Positions 25,503 through 35,527 of a stretch of DNA of 64,000 nucleotides are shown in pieces. A program made the position numbers and the translations under genes. The notes under the pieces were generated by a model that saw nothing but the letters and a program-made list of their open reading frames with translations, ran no database searches and was not told the origin of the DNA. The first letter of the stretch is position 1, and every line of letters begins with the position of its first letter. The DNA comes from Pseudomonas fluorescens (GTDB lineage: Bacteria > Pseudomonadota > Gammaproteobacteria > Pseudomonadales > Pseudomonadaceae), in contig NZ_MRST01000015.1 in assembly GCF_001902145.1 (NCBI RefSeq), forward strand, positions 1-64,000, written 5' to 3'.

Positions 25503-28500
25503 ATGTCCCTTACTCCAGCACTGTCAGAGCGACATTCGCAAAACCTCTTGACCTCATCTCACGCCTCACCCGGTACCCGCCCGACCAGCCCGCCTACACC
25601 ACCCGCAACTCTGCAACAACCTGCATCAATCCCCTTGCGCGCCGCCGCCAATTACGCCCCCGATGACCCGCCTACTCCCGCCTCGTCAGGTATAACACCG
25701 GCGAAAATGCGATACCCGCAGTTGGTGAAGCATTTCAAACCCAGCAACGAAATACAGTTCACCGCTGAACACGCGATGCTGACTGAAGACAAGCAACGCC
25801 TGCATAGCCAGCAACCCGGCTTCAAGGCCTTTGTACAGTCGCAACTTGAGGAAGCGTTCCCCGCGATCAGGCCGCTGAATCCCGACATGCTCAGTTTCAA
25901 TCGATACAGAGTGGGCGATGGACGCGAATCACTGGCCTCTTCAGAGCCCCTGATGGCTGCGCTGGCCAGGATGATCCGCGACATCCAGGCCAACCCGAAT
26001 GCGTTGATGCGCCCGGAGCGAGGCATAAGCACTGAATTCACTTATCGACGAACCATTGCCGACCTGGCGGCACCGGCCTTTACCGAAGGAACGCTGCAAT
26101 CCATTGCTCGCAGCATTGCCACGCAATACCCGCAGGCGCTTGAAGAATACTGGAGCACACCGCGGCCGGTGGAAAATCAGCCGACTCTCCAGATGTCGCC
26201 GCAAGAGCAACTGTTGTTCCTGCACAAAAAACAGCTGTCGATCCTCGCCTCACTGCGCCTGAGCGATGGCACCCTGAGCGCGACCGGCAAAGACCTGATC
26301 GACTCCGCGCTGCGCTACCCCACCCTGCAAGACCGAGAAAAACGCTTCACCGACGGTGATCGCTTTGGGGTGTACCCCATCACTGTGGATGACCAAACGG
26401 AACATGGCGCGATGCTGCCAGGGGCCTTTCTCATCACCCGAAAAGACGGCTCATATGCTACGCCGCCCACCTGGCCGAATGGGCGCGCACTTGCGCTCAA
26501 CGATGACAATGGCCCCGTCGTGATGTACACGCCCAGCGAAGGTTTCGAGGAATTCGCAACCCCGGCCCAGGCGCGCCAGGCTTTGGCCAGCCGCCTGGAC
26601 CAGGGCGGTGTCGAGGCCAAGTTGCTCCTGCAGGGCCTGCCCCCGGCTCTGCAAAACAGGCCCGACCCTATTACCGGAAAAGATCTGATGTCGAGTGTCG
26701 AGCCATCGGCCGGGGATGTGTTGGCGCAATCCATCCCCTGGATGCTCAAACGCCAGCGGGCAGACATTAATACCCACCTGAGCACAGCATTGGCGCCAGG
26801 CAAAACCGTCAACCCTCTTCTCGACAGTGCCACATTGGAAGGTATCGATAATGCGGCCGACTGGTCGTACCTCACCGATGGCACCAACGCCATGCTGGCC
26901 CGGGACGCCAAGCTGACCGACAAACTCCAACCCGAATGGTTGAAGAATCTAAGCCCCTTTCAAGAAGCCTTGTTTTTGCACTTGGACAAAGCGCAGGAAC
27001 GGAGCCTGGATGCGCTGACGCCCCTGCTTGAAAAAATCCCGGCGCTGAACACCTTCGCCCGTGACCGCCTGAATGCAGCCATCAAACAGCGATACCCGGC
27101 AGCAGAAATCGATGCGGATCACCTCATGGTGCAGGTCCACACCCGCACCGCCATCCACGGCGGGAGAGGGACTGGCCAACCGCTCTATTCAAAGCAAGAC
27201 GCGGTGTCCCTGACCGACTTGGCGCTGAAGAATCGCAGTGGCTTCCCTGCCGTCGAAAGAGGTGTATACACCGATGAGAAAATGACCTTGCCTCTGCGCG
27301 ACAAGCACGGCAAGCCCTTACTGGACCTGAGCGGCAAGCCGATTACCCTGGACACCCACGATCTCAGGGCACTGGTCAATACCACCGATGTCGGGGGCGA
27401 ATACACCAAACTGCTCAAACAGGAAATGGCCCCTGATGCCAAATCGGGGAATGCTGTGCACTTGCGCACAGCGTGGAAGGCTCATCTGGCAGACGCGATG
27501 GACAAAGAGGCGTTTCTGGCAGAACTCAGCCCCGACGCCTATACGGAACTGGCCAGCGACAACATCCATAAACGCGCGGCGCAGTGGGCGGATGCGGTAC
27601 TGACTCACCCCGACCCTGCCACCCGCCCTCAAGTCGATGGGAAAACCATCGTCGCCAACAGCCTGCTCCACAGGGGGCTAGCGGTGCAGGGCGTGATGGT
27701 GATCGGCAACCAGACAGATCCATCACTGGTGCTGTACACCCCCAAGGCTCCCGACGGCATTACTTATCGCGAAGTGGCGGATCACAAGGCCCTCGACACC
27801 CTCCTGAAGAAAAAAGAGTGGGCAACCTATATCGCGCAAAGAAAATCACCGGTCAGTAAAGATGAGATCGATCAGTTCAAGGGAGCGCTTAAAGAAGTGG
27901 CGTACAACCCAACGAAATTGATGTCCCCCGAACTGGTGGTTTCGTCGGTCAAGCTGCTGGGAGGCGCCACTCGCCTTGAGCCCATAAAAGGTGATTTCCA
28001 AGACCATCTGTACAAGCAACACGTACAGATGGCGATCGACCGAGCGGATCACCAGTCCGTAAGCAGTGCGGAGGTCGCACGGCAATCGCTCAAGAACAAA
28101 ATCGAGTTCGGCATTGAAGTGGCATTGATCTTTACTGACCTGATACCGGTGGCTGGCAAAGGCGTGTCTGCGGGTTTTCGTCTGGGCAAAGCCGGCATCA
28201 GCGCACTGCGTGCCAACAGCAGAGTGTTGCCGCACCTGATCAAAAGACCCGGCCTGGGACGGGCGATCTACAGTGATTTCACCCTGTCTGCGGCGGGTAT
28301 CTCCAATGTTCGCGCGGCCCCCATGCGCCCGGTATTCAAGTCGTCGACGGCGACAGGCGCGATTACCTCGCGCCCTGGGCCAAGAGCACTGCCTGCGCCC
28401 GTCAGCCCAGTGCCGGCGCGCGCCTTCGCCAGCACTGGCAACACTATTGCCGGCTCACGCACGCCCAACGACGCCGTCATTCCTGAGCGCGACTTGAGTG

Positions 28501-29504
28501 CGTACGCCAGGCCTGGCGATATGATCAACGGTCGGACGCTCAGGAGTGACGGTACCTATAACGTTGGCGACGAGTGGTTCATCCGATTTACCGACAGTAC
28601 CCGCGTGAGCAGGGTTTATCAGATCGATTCAGCCTTTCACGCTCGCAGTGGCTGGGTCAATATCATCGACCCGAACGTCCCATCAACTGCGCCCAAAAGC
28701 AGCAGAATCGTCGCCTCTGTACAACATGCGGGCAACGGTGAATGGCGCCTGAATCAACTGCCCGGTGGAGCCCCCACGCCGACGCCGGGAGCTTCGACGA
28801 CAGGCGCCGAGGCCCCTGCCCGACGAGCGTTACCAGACGCCGAATATTTCAGCCTCAACAGAGGGCGGCTGGTCGAAGCCGACTTCACCCCTAAAACCCT
28901 GCCACTGGCCAGGTATTGGTTCAGGCGGGATATGTATAACTTCTACAAGAACATGCTCACTCAAGGCCAGATACCGCCGCGCCCGCCCCGGCTGGAGCTC
29001 GCACCCGGCACCTCGCCGGCCGACCTGTTGCGTAAGGCCTATGAAATCACCGACGTGGTGGTACTGGGGGAGTCCCATAGCGAAATCGCCAGTTTCCAGA
29101 CGCTCAAAGAGAATATGCAGGCCCTCAAAGAGTCGGGGGTTACCACGCTGTATCTTGAGGGTGTCGAAACCAATACCGCGGGCCAGCTCATGGATGCGGG
29201 CATGGGGGGCCACCGTCCTCAAGGCGCGTCTCCTACGCTCTCGGAACTGGTTCAACTTGCCAATGACAATGGAATCACCGTCAAACCCCTAGAGCACCAC
29301 TACTTGACCCGACGATCGGATATGCCCGATTTCTACAGGTACGTTGGGGATAACGACAACGGCATTACTCGCCTGCAAGAATTCAACTATTTCGCGACCC
29401 GTATTCTGCAAACACGCAAGCCGGGCGAAAAAGTACTCGCATTGGTAGGCAGAGCCCATATGAACACGGCCCGAAACGTTCCAGGCCTGGCGGAACTCAA
29501 TTGA
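25503..29504 (+). CDS. Giant dermonecrotic-toxin-like protein, C-terminally truncated
   Basis: A 1333-residue protein. Residues 1-60 are Pro/Thr/Ser-rich. About 60-860 resembles the DUF6543 region of Pseudomonas dermonecrotic/RTX-like toxins (DVGGEYTKLLKQEM, LVLYTPKAPDGITYREVAD). A hydrophobic segment near 870-890 (EFGIEVALIFTDLIPVAGKG) could touch membranes. The C-terminal 180 residues look like an EreA/ChaN/TIKI-type domain with GESHS (Glu1190, His1192), YLEGVE (Glu1219), EHH (Glu1264) and GRAHMN (His1319), as in 'membrane-targeted effector domain' toxins. No signal peptide or neighbouring secretion gene. It stops at TGA 29502, but the frame continues 47 codons with matching sequence, so it is probably a recent nonsense mutant. 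No strong ribosome-binding site. Confidence 0.8.
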   Translation: MSLTPALSERHSQNLLTSSHASPGTRPTSPPTPPATLQQPASIPLRAAANYAPDDPPTPASSGITPAKMRYPQLVKHFKPSNEIQFTAEHAMLTEDKQRLHSQQPGFKAFVQSQLEEAFPAIRPLNPDMLSFNRYRVGDGRESLASSEPLMAALARMIRDIQANPNALMRPERGISTEFTYRRTIADLAAPAFTEGTLQSIARSIATQYPQALEEYWSTPRPVENQPTLQMSPQEQLLFLHKKQLSILASLRLSDGTLSATGKDLIDSALRYPTLQDREKRFTDGDRFGVYPITVDDQTEHGAMLPGAFLITRKDGSYATPPTWPNGRALALNDDNGPVVMYTPSEGFEEFATPAQARQALASRLDQGGVEAKLLLQGLPPALQNRPDPITGKDLMSSVEPSAGDVLAQSIPWMLKRQRADINTHLSTALAPGKTVNPLLDSATLEGIDNAADWSYLTDGTNAMLARDAKLTDKLQPEWLKNLSPFQEALFLHLDKAQERSLDALTPLLEKIPALNTFARDRLNAAIKQRYPAAEIDADHLMVQVHTRTAIHGGRGTGQPLYSKQDAVSLTDLALKNRSGFPAVERGVYTDEKMTLPLRDKHGKPLLDLSGKPITLDTHDLRALVNTTDVGGEYTKLLKQEMAPDAKSGNAVHLRTAWKAHLADAMDKEAFLAELSPDAYTELASDNIHKRAAQWADAVLTHPDPATRPQVDGKTIVANSLLHRGLAVQGVMVIGNQTDPSLVLYTPKAPDGITYREVADHKALDTLLKKKEWATYIAQRKSPVSKDEIDQFKGALKEVAYNPTKLMSPELVVSSVKLLGGATRLEPIKGDFQDHLYKQHVQMAIDRADHQSVSSAEVARQSLKNKIEFGIEVALIFTDLIPVAGKGVSAGFRLGKAGISALRANSRVLPHLIKRPGLGRAIYSDFTLSAAGISNVRAAPMRPVFKSSTATGAITSRPGPRALPAPVSPVPARAFASTGNTIAGSRTPNDAVIPERDLSAYARPGDMINGRTLRSDGTYNVGDEWFIRFTDSTRVSRVYQIDSAFHARSGWVNIIDPNVPSTAPKSSRIVASVQHAGNGEWRLNQLPGGAPTPTPGASTTGAEAPARRALPDAEYFSLNRGRLVEADFTPKTLPLARYWFRRDMYNFYKNMLTQGQIPPRPPRLELAPGTSPADLLRKAYEITDVVVLGESHSEIASFQTLKENMQALKESGVTTLYLEGVETNTAGQLMDAGMGGHRPQGASPTLSELVQLANDNGITVKPLEHHYLTRRSDMPDFYRYVGDNDNGITRLQEFNYFATRILQTRKPGEKVLALVGRAHMNTARNVPGLAELN

Positions 29505-29648
29505 GGGGTGGGCATAGGCGTGTTCCCCGACAAAACATTCAACAAAAGTGTTGCCATCAGCGGCCCATCAATCCCGAGAGATCCCGAGGCTAACGTCACG
29601 AATAGCCTCACGGTAGGGGATTATCAGATCTTCCATAAAGTCACTTGA
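29505..29648 (+). pseudogene. Detached C-terminus of the giant toxin
   Basis: In the same frame after TGA 29502 come 47 sense codons, beginning GVGIGVFPDKTFNKSVAI and ending VGDYQIFHKVT, then TGA 29646. From memory, related toxins read GLAEL-x-G-x-IG-x-x-V here, so the TGA sits where a glycine codon (GGA) would be expected. Confidence 0.7.
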
Positions 29649-30046
29649 GTAATCACCGTCGTGCGTTGTTTGCGCGATGGTGAGCCTTTCACTGTCGCAT
29701 GCTGGGACACGTGAAACCTCATGACCAAAATTGCGCCACCACCTACAGCAGCGCAACAATGTGAAGAACATAAGACATTATTAGCAATAAATATCTATAA
29801 AGCTTGTTTTAAACAGAAAATCTATCGATTTTTCCTGACCACCTTGCCATCTCACTTGGCCACGGTTAGGGTTGAGCTTATGAAAACCTCTCATACCCTC
29901 ATTCAGCTCCGCCAGCACCGCAGCCTGTGCCTTGTCAGCGCACGACTGCCAGGCTGAATCGATCTGCCTCGTCCTCAAGTTTTATCCCTAATAACAGTTC
30001 CACGGCAGGCCGCCTTTTCTCGGCCCCTACAATCAAGGATTTCCCG
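29649..30046 (+). other. leuA upstream region
   Basis: About 400 nt without a firm gene. Positions 29755-29835 are strikingly AT-rich for this genome and probably hold the leuA promoter. Beyond this is the short frame at 29880 and a small GGCCG/CGGCC hairpin near 30018-30035 without a U-run. Confidence 0.45.
29880..29957 (+). CDS. Possible leader peptide before leuA
   Basis: A 25-codon frame starting [19 protein letters not shown], with 5 leucines (20%), lies 89 nt before leuA. Leu-rich leaders control leu genes by attenuation in enterobacteria. Here the leucines are not consecutive and no clear terminator/antiterminator follows, so this is weak. Confidence 0.25.
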   Translation: MKTSHTLIQLRQHRSLCLVSARLPG

Positions 30047-31726
30047 ATGAGCATGCTCAAAGACCCGTCTTCGAAATACCGCGCGTTCCCGACCATCGAC
30101 ATTCCGGACCGTACCTGGCCGTCGAAGACCATCACCCAAGCGCCGATCTGGTGCAGTTCTGACCTGCGTGATGGCAACCAGTCGCTGATCGAGCCGATGG
30201 ACGCGGTGAAAAAGCTGCGCTTCTGGAAGACCCTGGTGGCCGTGGGCGTGAAGGAAATCGAAGCCTCGTTCCCGGCCGCTTCGCAAACCGACTTCGACTT
30301 CGTGCGTACCCTGATCGAAGACAACCACATCCCCGAGGACACCACCATCCAGGTGCTGACCCAGGGCCGTGAAGACTTGATCGCACGCACCTTCGAATCC
30401 CTGCGCGGCGCGAAGAAAGCCATTGTGCACTTGTACAATGCCACCTCGCCGTCGTTCCGCCGCATCGTGTTCAACCAGGACAAGGACGGCATCAAGGCCA
30501 TCGCGGTCAACGCGGCCAAGCTGTTCGTCAAATACGCAGCCCTGCAGCCGGAAACCCAGTGGACCTTCGAATATTCCCCAGAGACCTTCAGCGCCACTGA
30601 GTTGGAGTTCGCCAAGGAAGTCTGCGACGCGGTGATCGAGGTGTGGAACCCGACGCCTGAGCACAAGATGATCCTCAACCTGCCAGCCACCGTCGAGTGC
30701 GCCACGCCGAATATCTATGCCGACCAGATCGAGTGGTTCGGTCGCCATATCAACCGTCGCGACAGCGTGATTATCAGCCTGCACACCCACAACGACCGTG
30801 GCACTGGCGTGGCGGCCACCGAGTTGGGCCTGATGGCCGGCGCCGACCGTGTGGAAGGCTGTCTGTTTGGCAACGGCGAGCGCACCGGTAACGTCGATTT
30901 GGTCACCGTGGCGCTGAACATGTACACCCAGGGCCTGGACCCGCAGTTGGACTTCTCGGACATTGACGGCGTACGTAAAGTGGTCGAGGAATGCAACCAG
31001 ATCCAGGTGCACCCACGTCACCCCTATGTGGGCGACCTGGTACACACCGCGTTCTCTGGTTCCCACCAGGACGCGATCCGCAAAGGCTTCTCCCAGCAGA
31101 AAGACGATGCTTTGTGGGAAGTGCCGTACTTGCCGATCGACCCGGCCGATATTGGCCGCAGCTACGAGGCGGTGATCCGCGTGAACAGCCAGTCGGGCAA
31201 AGGCGGTATCGCCTACCTGCTGGAGCAGGAATACGACATCAGCTTGCCGCGTCGCATGCAGATCGAGTTCAGCCAGGTGGTGCAGGCCGAAACCGACCGC
31301 GTGGGCCTGGAGATGACCGCGCCACAGATCTACGCCTTGCTGCAGCGTGAATACCTGCAAGCCAACACGCCGTACGCGTTGGTCAGCCACCGCCTGCAGG
31401 AAGAGAATGGCAACAGCTTTGTCGAAGTAGAAGTGTCCGGCAAAGGCCAGGGCGAAACCAACCTGCATTGGAAGGGCAAAGGCAACGGTGCATTGGAAGC
31501 GCTGGTAGCGGGCCTGCCGATTGGCGTGGAGATCATGGACTACAACGAACACGCGATTGGTGCGGGTACCAATGCCAAGGCGGCGGCCTATATTGAACTG
31601 CGCGTGAACGGCGAACGCCCGGTGCATGGAGTGGGTATCGATGAAAACATCACCACCGCCAGCTTCAAGGCGCTGTTCAGCGCACTGAACCGTTCGTTGA
31701 GCCAGTTGGAAGCCAAAGCCGCGTAA
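30047..31726 (+). CDS. leuA: 2-isopropylmalate synthase
   Basis: A 559-residue enzyme that joins acetyl-CoA and 2-oxoisovalerate, the first committed step to leucine. The catalytic TIM barrel has the metal-site motif [19 protein letters not shown] and the [11 protein letters not shown] block. The C-terminal 150 residues ([32 protein letters not shown]) are the leucine-sensing regulatory domain. It belongs to the long LeuA type 2 group. ATG 30047 has AAGGA 7 nt upstream and gives the standard N-terminus [14 protein letters not shown]. Confidence 0.97.
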   Translation: MSMLKDPSSKYRAFPTIDIPDRTWPSKTITQAPIWCSSDLRDGNQSLIEPMDAVKKLRFWKTLVAVGVKEIEASFPAASQTDFDFVRTLIEDNHIPEDTTIQVLTQGREDLIARTFESLRGAKKAIVHLYNATSPSFRRIVFNQDKDGIKAIAVNAAKLFVKYAALQPETQWTFEYSPETFSATELEFAKEVCDAVIEVWNPTPEHKMILNLPATVECATPNIYADQIEWFGRHINRRDSVIISLHTHNDRGTGVAATELGLMAGADRVEGCLFGNGERTGNVDLVTVALNMYTQGLDPQLDFSDIDGVRKVVEECNQIQVHPRHPYVGDLVHTAFSGSHQDAIRKGFSQQKDDALWEVPYLPIDPADIGRSYEAVIRVNSQSGKGGIAYLLEQEYDISLPRRMQIEFSQVVQAETDRVGLEMTAPQIYALLQREYLQANTPYALVSHRLQEENGNSFVEVEVSGKGQGETNLHWKGKGNGALEALVAGLPIGVEIMDYNEHAIGAGTNAKAAAYIELRVNGERPVHGVGIDENITTASFKALFSALNRSLSQLEAKAA

Positions 31727-31744
31727 TCGGACGCTGAAATGCGA

Positions 31745-31780
31745 AAGGCCCCTGGGTGTGAATCCAGGGGCCTTCTCGTT
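31745..31780 (+). terminator. leuA terminator
   Basis: AAGGCCCCTGG, loop, CCAGGGGCCTT, then CTCGTTT. It lies 20 nt after the leuA stop. Confidence 0.85.
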
Positions 31781-31789
31781 TCAATACCT

Positions 31790-31890
31790 TGTAGGAGCGA
31801 GCTTGCTCGCGAAAAACCCAAAGGCACCGCTGGCAACCTGATAACGCTGCGTTATCGTTGGCGCTTTTCGCGAGCAAGCTCGCTCCTACA
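31790..31890. repeat. REPIN, GCGAGC type, overlapping a stop codon
   Basis: TGTAGGAGCGAGCTTGCTCG and its reverse complement. The right arm supplies the TAG of the omega-amidase gene that ends at 31886. Confidence 0.93.
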
Positions 31891-32677
31891 GAAACTGAAA
31901 GCTATCGGCATCCAGGTTCGCCGGGAACCGGGTGCGATAAGCAGACAACTCCGCCGCATCCAGGATCACCTGGAACACCCCATCCGCCTCCCCCGCACTC
32001 AGCAAAGTCTCACCCTGAAAATCCAGCACCTGGCTATCACCGGTGTAGGCAAAGCCCTTGCCGTCGGTGCCCACCCGGTTCACCGCCGCCACGTAACACA
32101 GGTTCTCAATGGCCCGCGCCGGCAACAGCCGATTCCAATGCTGACGCCGAGCGCCCGGCCAGTTGGCGGTGTACAGCAGCAAGTCCGTATCCTGGGCGTC
32201 GCGACTCCACACCGGGAAGCGCAGGTCATAGCAGATCAGCGGGCGAATGCGCCAACCCTTCAACTCGAACTGCACTTGGCGTTCACCGGGGGTGTAATGG
32301 TCATGTTCACCGGCCATGCGGAACAGGTGGCGCTTGTCGTAATGCAATACCTCGCCATCCGGCCGCGCCCATAGCAAGCGATTGCGGTGGCTGCCATCGG
32401 CGGCCTGGATGATTACACTGCCGGTAATCACGGCCTGATACTTCGCCGCCTGGGCCTGGAGCCAATGATGGGTGGGGCCGTTTTCCGGCTCGGCGAGGGT
32501 TTCTGATTCCATGGAAAAACCGGTGGTGAACATCTCTGGCAGCACCATCAAGTCGGCGCCTTTGACCTGCTCCAGCAGCAACTCGAAGTGTTCGAAGTTG
32601 GCCTGGCGGTCATGCCAGGCCAGGCTCGTCTGCACCAGGGCAATGTTCAGATTCGGCAATGTACTCAGATCACGCAT
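31886..32677 (-). CDS. Omega-amidase, nitrilase superfamily (YafV-like)
   Basis: A 263-residue hydrolase with the nitrilase triad: Glu in MVLPEMFTTGFSME, Lys in LHYDKRHLF and Cys in RPLICYDLRFP. YafV-type enzymes hydrolyse 2-oxoglutaramate and related keto-acid amides, removing the product of glutamine transamination. That fits the adjacent aminotransferase, whose last 13 nt overlap this gene's start (ATG 32677). The longer upstream frame is aminotransferase sequence. The stop codon is REPIN-derived. Confidence 0.92.
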   Translation of the reverse strand: MRDLSTLPNLNIALVQTSLAWHDRQANFEHFELLLEQVKGADLMVLPEMFTTGFSMESETLAEPENGPTHHWLQAQAAKYQAVITGSVIIQAADGSHRNRLLWARPDGEVLHYDKRHLFRMAGEHDHYTPGERQVQFELKGWRIRPLICYDLRFPVWSRDAQDTDLLLYTANWPGARRQHWNRLLPARAIENLCYVAAVNRVGTDGKGFAYTGDSQVLDFQGETLLSAGEADGVFQVILDAAELSAYRTRFPANLDADSFQFL

Positions 32678-33813
32678 AGTTTTTCCGCCGCTTGTCGCAA
32701 CGTCTCCTCGCGTTTGGCAAAGCACAGGCGCACCAGGCGCTGGCCTTGGGGTGGGTGCTGGTAGAACACCGAAACCGGAATGGTCGCCACGCCATGTTCG
32801 CGGGTCATCCACAGGGACATGGCGACGTCATCCAGGTCTGGGCGAATCTGCGAGTAATCCACCAGCTGGAAATAAGTGCCGGTCACCCGGTTAAAACTGA
32901 AGCGGGACGGCGCCAGCAGGTCGCAAAACAAATCGCGCTTGGCCTGGTAAAAGGCCGGCAGTTCTTCGACATGTTCCGGGTGTTCGGCCATGAAGTCCGC
33001 CAAAGCGTACTGCAAAGGGGTGACGCCGCAGAAGTTGACATATTGATGCACCTTGCGCAGTTCGGCGCTGAGGGCCGATGGCGCGACCACGTAGCCGGTC
33101 TTCCAGCCCGTGACGTGATAGGTCTTGCCGAATGAGCTGACCACGAACGCGCGCTGATACAGCTCCTCATGGGCCAGTACGCTGACGTGGGGCACACCGT
33201 CGAACACCAAGTGTTCGTAGACCTCATCGCTGACCAGGTAGATATCGCGGTCGCGGATCAGTTCGGCCAACTGGTCCAGCTCGGCGCGGCTGATCAGCGC
33301 GCCAGTCGGGTTATGTGGCGAGTTTATGATGATCATGCGCGTGCGCGGTGACAGCGCCGCCTTGATCTTCTCGAAGTCGAGGGCAAAGCCGTCCAGGCTC
33401 AGTTGCACATGTACGCAACGACCACCGGCCAGTTCCACCGAGGGCTCATAGCTGTCATAGCAGGGGTCGAACACGATGACTTCATCGCCATTGCCAATCA
33501 CCGCCTGGATCGCGCAGAAGATCGCCTCGGTGGCCCCCGGCGTGATGGTCACTTCCGTGTCCGCATTCACCGTGGCGCCATAACTTCGGGCGATCTTGGC
33601 CGCCACTTGCTGGCGCAGCACCGGCAGGCCTGTCATGGGGGCGTACTGGTTATGACCGAGGGCGATGTGCTTACCGACTGCATCGAGCAAACCCTGAGGG
33701 CCATTGAAATCGGGAAAGCCCTGGGACAGATTGAGCGCACCGGTTTCGGCGGCGAGTTGCGACATGGTGGTGAAAATGGTCGTGCCGACGTTTGGCAGCT
33801 TACTGGTGATCAT
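32665..33813 (-). CDS. PLP-dependent aminotransferase (YbdL/methionine type)
   Basis: A 382-residue class I aminotransferase. Visible are NLSQGFPDFNGPQGL, the substrate/PLP region IINSPHNPTGALIS, SDEVYEHLVFDG and the PLP lysine in SSFGKTYHVTGWKTGY. Sequence and length fit the YbdL/kynurenine-type subfamily, which transaminates methionine and glutamine. Coupling to an omega-amidase would pull glutamine-dependent transamination forward, as in methionine salvage; this is inference from context. ATG 33813 is the family start; the frame upstream crosses repeat sequence. Confidence 0.9.
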   Translation of the reverse strand: MITSKLPNVGTTIFTTMSQLAAETGALNLSQGFPDFNGPQGLLDAVGKHIALGHNQYAPMTGLPVLRQQVAAKIARSYGATVNADTEVTITPGATEAIFCAIQAVIGNGDEVIVFDPCYDSYEPSVELAGGRCVHVQLSLDGFALDFEKIKAALSPRTRMIIINSPHNPTGALISRAELDQLAELIRDRDIYLVSDEVYEHLVFDGVPHVSVLAHEELYQRAFVVSSFGKTYHVTGWKTGYVVAPSALSAELRKVHQYVNFCGVTPLQYALADFMAEHPEHVEELPAFYQAKRDLFCDLLAPSRFSFNRVTGTYFQLVDYSQIRPDLDDVAMSLWMTREHGVATIPVSVFYQHPPQGQRLVRLCFAKREETLRQAAEKLCVI

Positions 33814-33830
33814 AGGAGCCCCCTTCGGGT

Positions 33831-33946
33831 GAGCTGCAAGTTTTAAGCTGCAAGCTGCAAGCAGGTCAAGGGGCAAACCGCCAGGTACAAAAAAGGGCTC
33901 CGAAGGAGCCCTCTCTTGCAGCTTGTAGCTTACAACTCGAAGCTGC
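33831..33946. repeat. Imperfect inverted AGCTGCAAG repeat around the der terminator
   Basis: GAGCTGCAAGTTTTAAGCTG (33831-33850, continuing to 33861) and an imperfect reverse-complement arm (33913-33946) flank the terminator. This AGCTGCAAG/CTTGCAGCT element is unrelated to the REP family. Confidence 0.7.
33889..33912 (-). terminator. der terminator
   Basis: On the minus strand: GGGCTCC-TTC-GGAGCCC followed by TTTTTT, 37 nt after the der stop. Confidence 0.92.
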
Positions 33947-33948
33947 CG

Positions 33949-35418
33949 TTATTTCTTGTCACGGCGCTTCTTGTCGGCCTTCTTGTGGTGAGTCATCAAA
34001 CGACGCTTCTTGTTCACCTGACGGTCGGTCAGTGTGTTCTTGTTGCCTTCGTATGGGTTCTCGCCACCCTTGAACTCGATACGGATCGGCGTACCAACCA
34101 GCTTCAAGACACGGCGGTAGGTGTTTTCCAGGTAACGCACGTAGGACTTGGGCACCTTCTCGATCTGGTTACCGTGAATCACGATAATCGGCGGGTTGGC
34201 ACCACCCAAGTGGGCGTAACGCAGTTTGATCCGGCGGTTGTTGACCATCGGTGGTGCGTGCTCGCCCACCGCGTCTTCCAGGATCTGGGTGAGACGGTTG
34301 GTCGGCCAGCGGGTGACCGCAGACTTGAACGAGTTCTGTACGGACGCGTAGAGGTTGCCCACGCCAGTGCCGTGCAGTGCCGAGATAAAGTGGATATCGG
34401 CGAATTCCACGAAGAACAACCGGCGTTGCAGCTCGATCTTGACGAAATCACGCTCGCTCGGCGTCATGCCGTCCCACTTGTTGATCGCGATCACCAAGGC
34501 ACGGCCGGCTTCCAGGGCAAAGCCCAGCAAGTTGAGGTCGTGGTCCACCACGCCTTCGCGGGCGTCCATTACGAAGATCACCACGTTGGCGTCTTTGATC
34601 GCTTGCAGGGTTTTGACCACGGAGAACTTTTCAACTTCTTCGTGGATCTTGCCGCGCTTGCGCACACCGGCGGTGTCGATCAGCGTGTATTTTTCCTCGT
34701 TGCGTTCGAACGGGATGTAGATGCTGTCGCGGGTGGTACCGGGTTGGTCGTAGACGATAACGCGATCTTCACCGAGCATACGGTTGACCAGGGTCGACTT
34801 GCCGACGTTCGGGCGGCCGATGATAGCGATCTTGATACCGTCTTTTTCGCTCGGGCCAGGAATGCGCTTGGCTTCCTCGCCTTCAGCGACGATCTCTTCC
34901 TCACCCTCTTCTTCCTCATCGTCATCCTTGGGAAAGGTGCTGAGGGCGATTTCCAGCATCTGGGTGATGCCGCGGCCGTGAGCACCGGCGACCGGGATCG
35001 CATCGCCCAGGCCCATCGGGCTGAATTCGGCACGGGCGGCCTCAGGATCGATGTTGTCGATCTTGTTGGCGACCAGATAGGAACGCTTGTTACGCTTGCG
35101 CAGGTGCTCGCCAATCATCTGGTCGGCAGCCGTGTAGCCCGCGCGGGCGTCCACCAGGAACAGCACCACATCGGCTTCTTCGATAGCGAGCAGGGACTGC
35201 TCGGCCATCTTTTCGTCCATGCCATGCTCGTCACCGGAGATACCACCGGTGTCGACAATAATGTAGGAGCGCCCTTGCCACTTTGCCTCACCGTATTGGC
35301 GATCACGGGTCAGACCGGACAAGTCGCCGACAATGGCGTCGCGAGTCCTGGTCAGGCGGTTGAACAAGGTGGACTTGCCGACGTTAGGTCGGCCCACCAG
35401 GGCGATTACGGGAACCAT
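33949..35418 (-). CDS. der: Ribosome-assembly GTPase Der (EngA)
   Basis: A 489-residue essential GTPase with two G domains: [14 protein letters not shown] with DTGGIS and NKID, then [14 protein letters not shown] with DTAGVRKRG and NKWD. An acidic linker ([11 protein letters not shown]) joins them. The C-terminal KH-like domain ends in a basic tail ([20 protein letters not shown]). It acts in 50S subunit maturation. ATG 35418 is preferred over the ATG four codons earlier because GGAG lies at proper distance. A terminator separates it from bamB upstream. Confidence 0.97.
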   Translation of the reverse strand: MVPVIALVGRPNVGKSTLFNRLTRTRDAIVGDLSGLTRDRQYGEAKWQGRSYIIVDTGGISGDEHGMDEKMAEQSLLAIEEADVVLFLVDARAGYTAADQMIGEHLRKRNKRSYLVANKIDNIDPEAARAEFSPMGLGDAIPVAGAHGRGITQMLEIALSTFPKDDDEEEEGEEEIVAEGEEAKRIPGPSEKDGIKIAIIGRPNVGKSTLVNRMLGEDRVIVYDQPGTTRDSIYIPFERNEEKYTLIDTAGVRKRGKIHEEVEKFSVVKTLQAIKDANVVIFVMDAREGVVDHDLNLLGFALEAGRALVIAINKWDGMTPSERDFVKIELQRRLFFVEFADIHFISALHGTGVGNLYASVQNSFKSAVTRWPTNRLTQILEDAVGEHAPPMVNNRRIKLRYAHLGGANPPIIVIHGNQIEKVPKSYVRYLENTYRRVLKLVGTPIRIEFKGGENPYEGNKNTLTDRQVNKKRRLMTHHKKADKKRRDKK

Positions 35419-35454
35419 GCGGCTCTCCACTTCGTTATTTCAGAAAATACAAAA

Positions 35455-35476
35455 GCCGCTGCAGGGCAGCGGCTGG
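35455..35476 (-). terminator. bamB-operon terminator
   Basis: On the minus strand: AGCCGCTGccctGCAGCGGCT, then TTTGTATTTT, between bamB and der. It suggests that der has its own promoter or depends on readthrough. Confidence 0.8.
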
Positions 35477-35527
35477 TGCTCGGGGCAGCATTTAAAATGC
35501 CACATGCCCTGCTTCTGCCCCCGCCAC

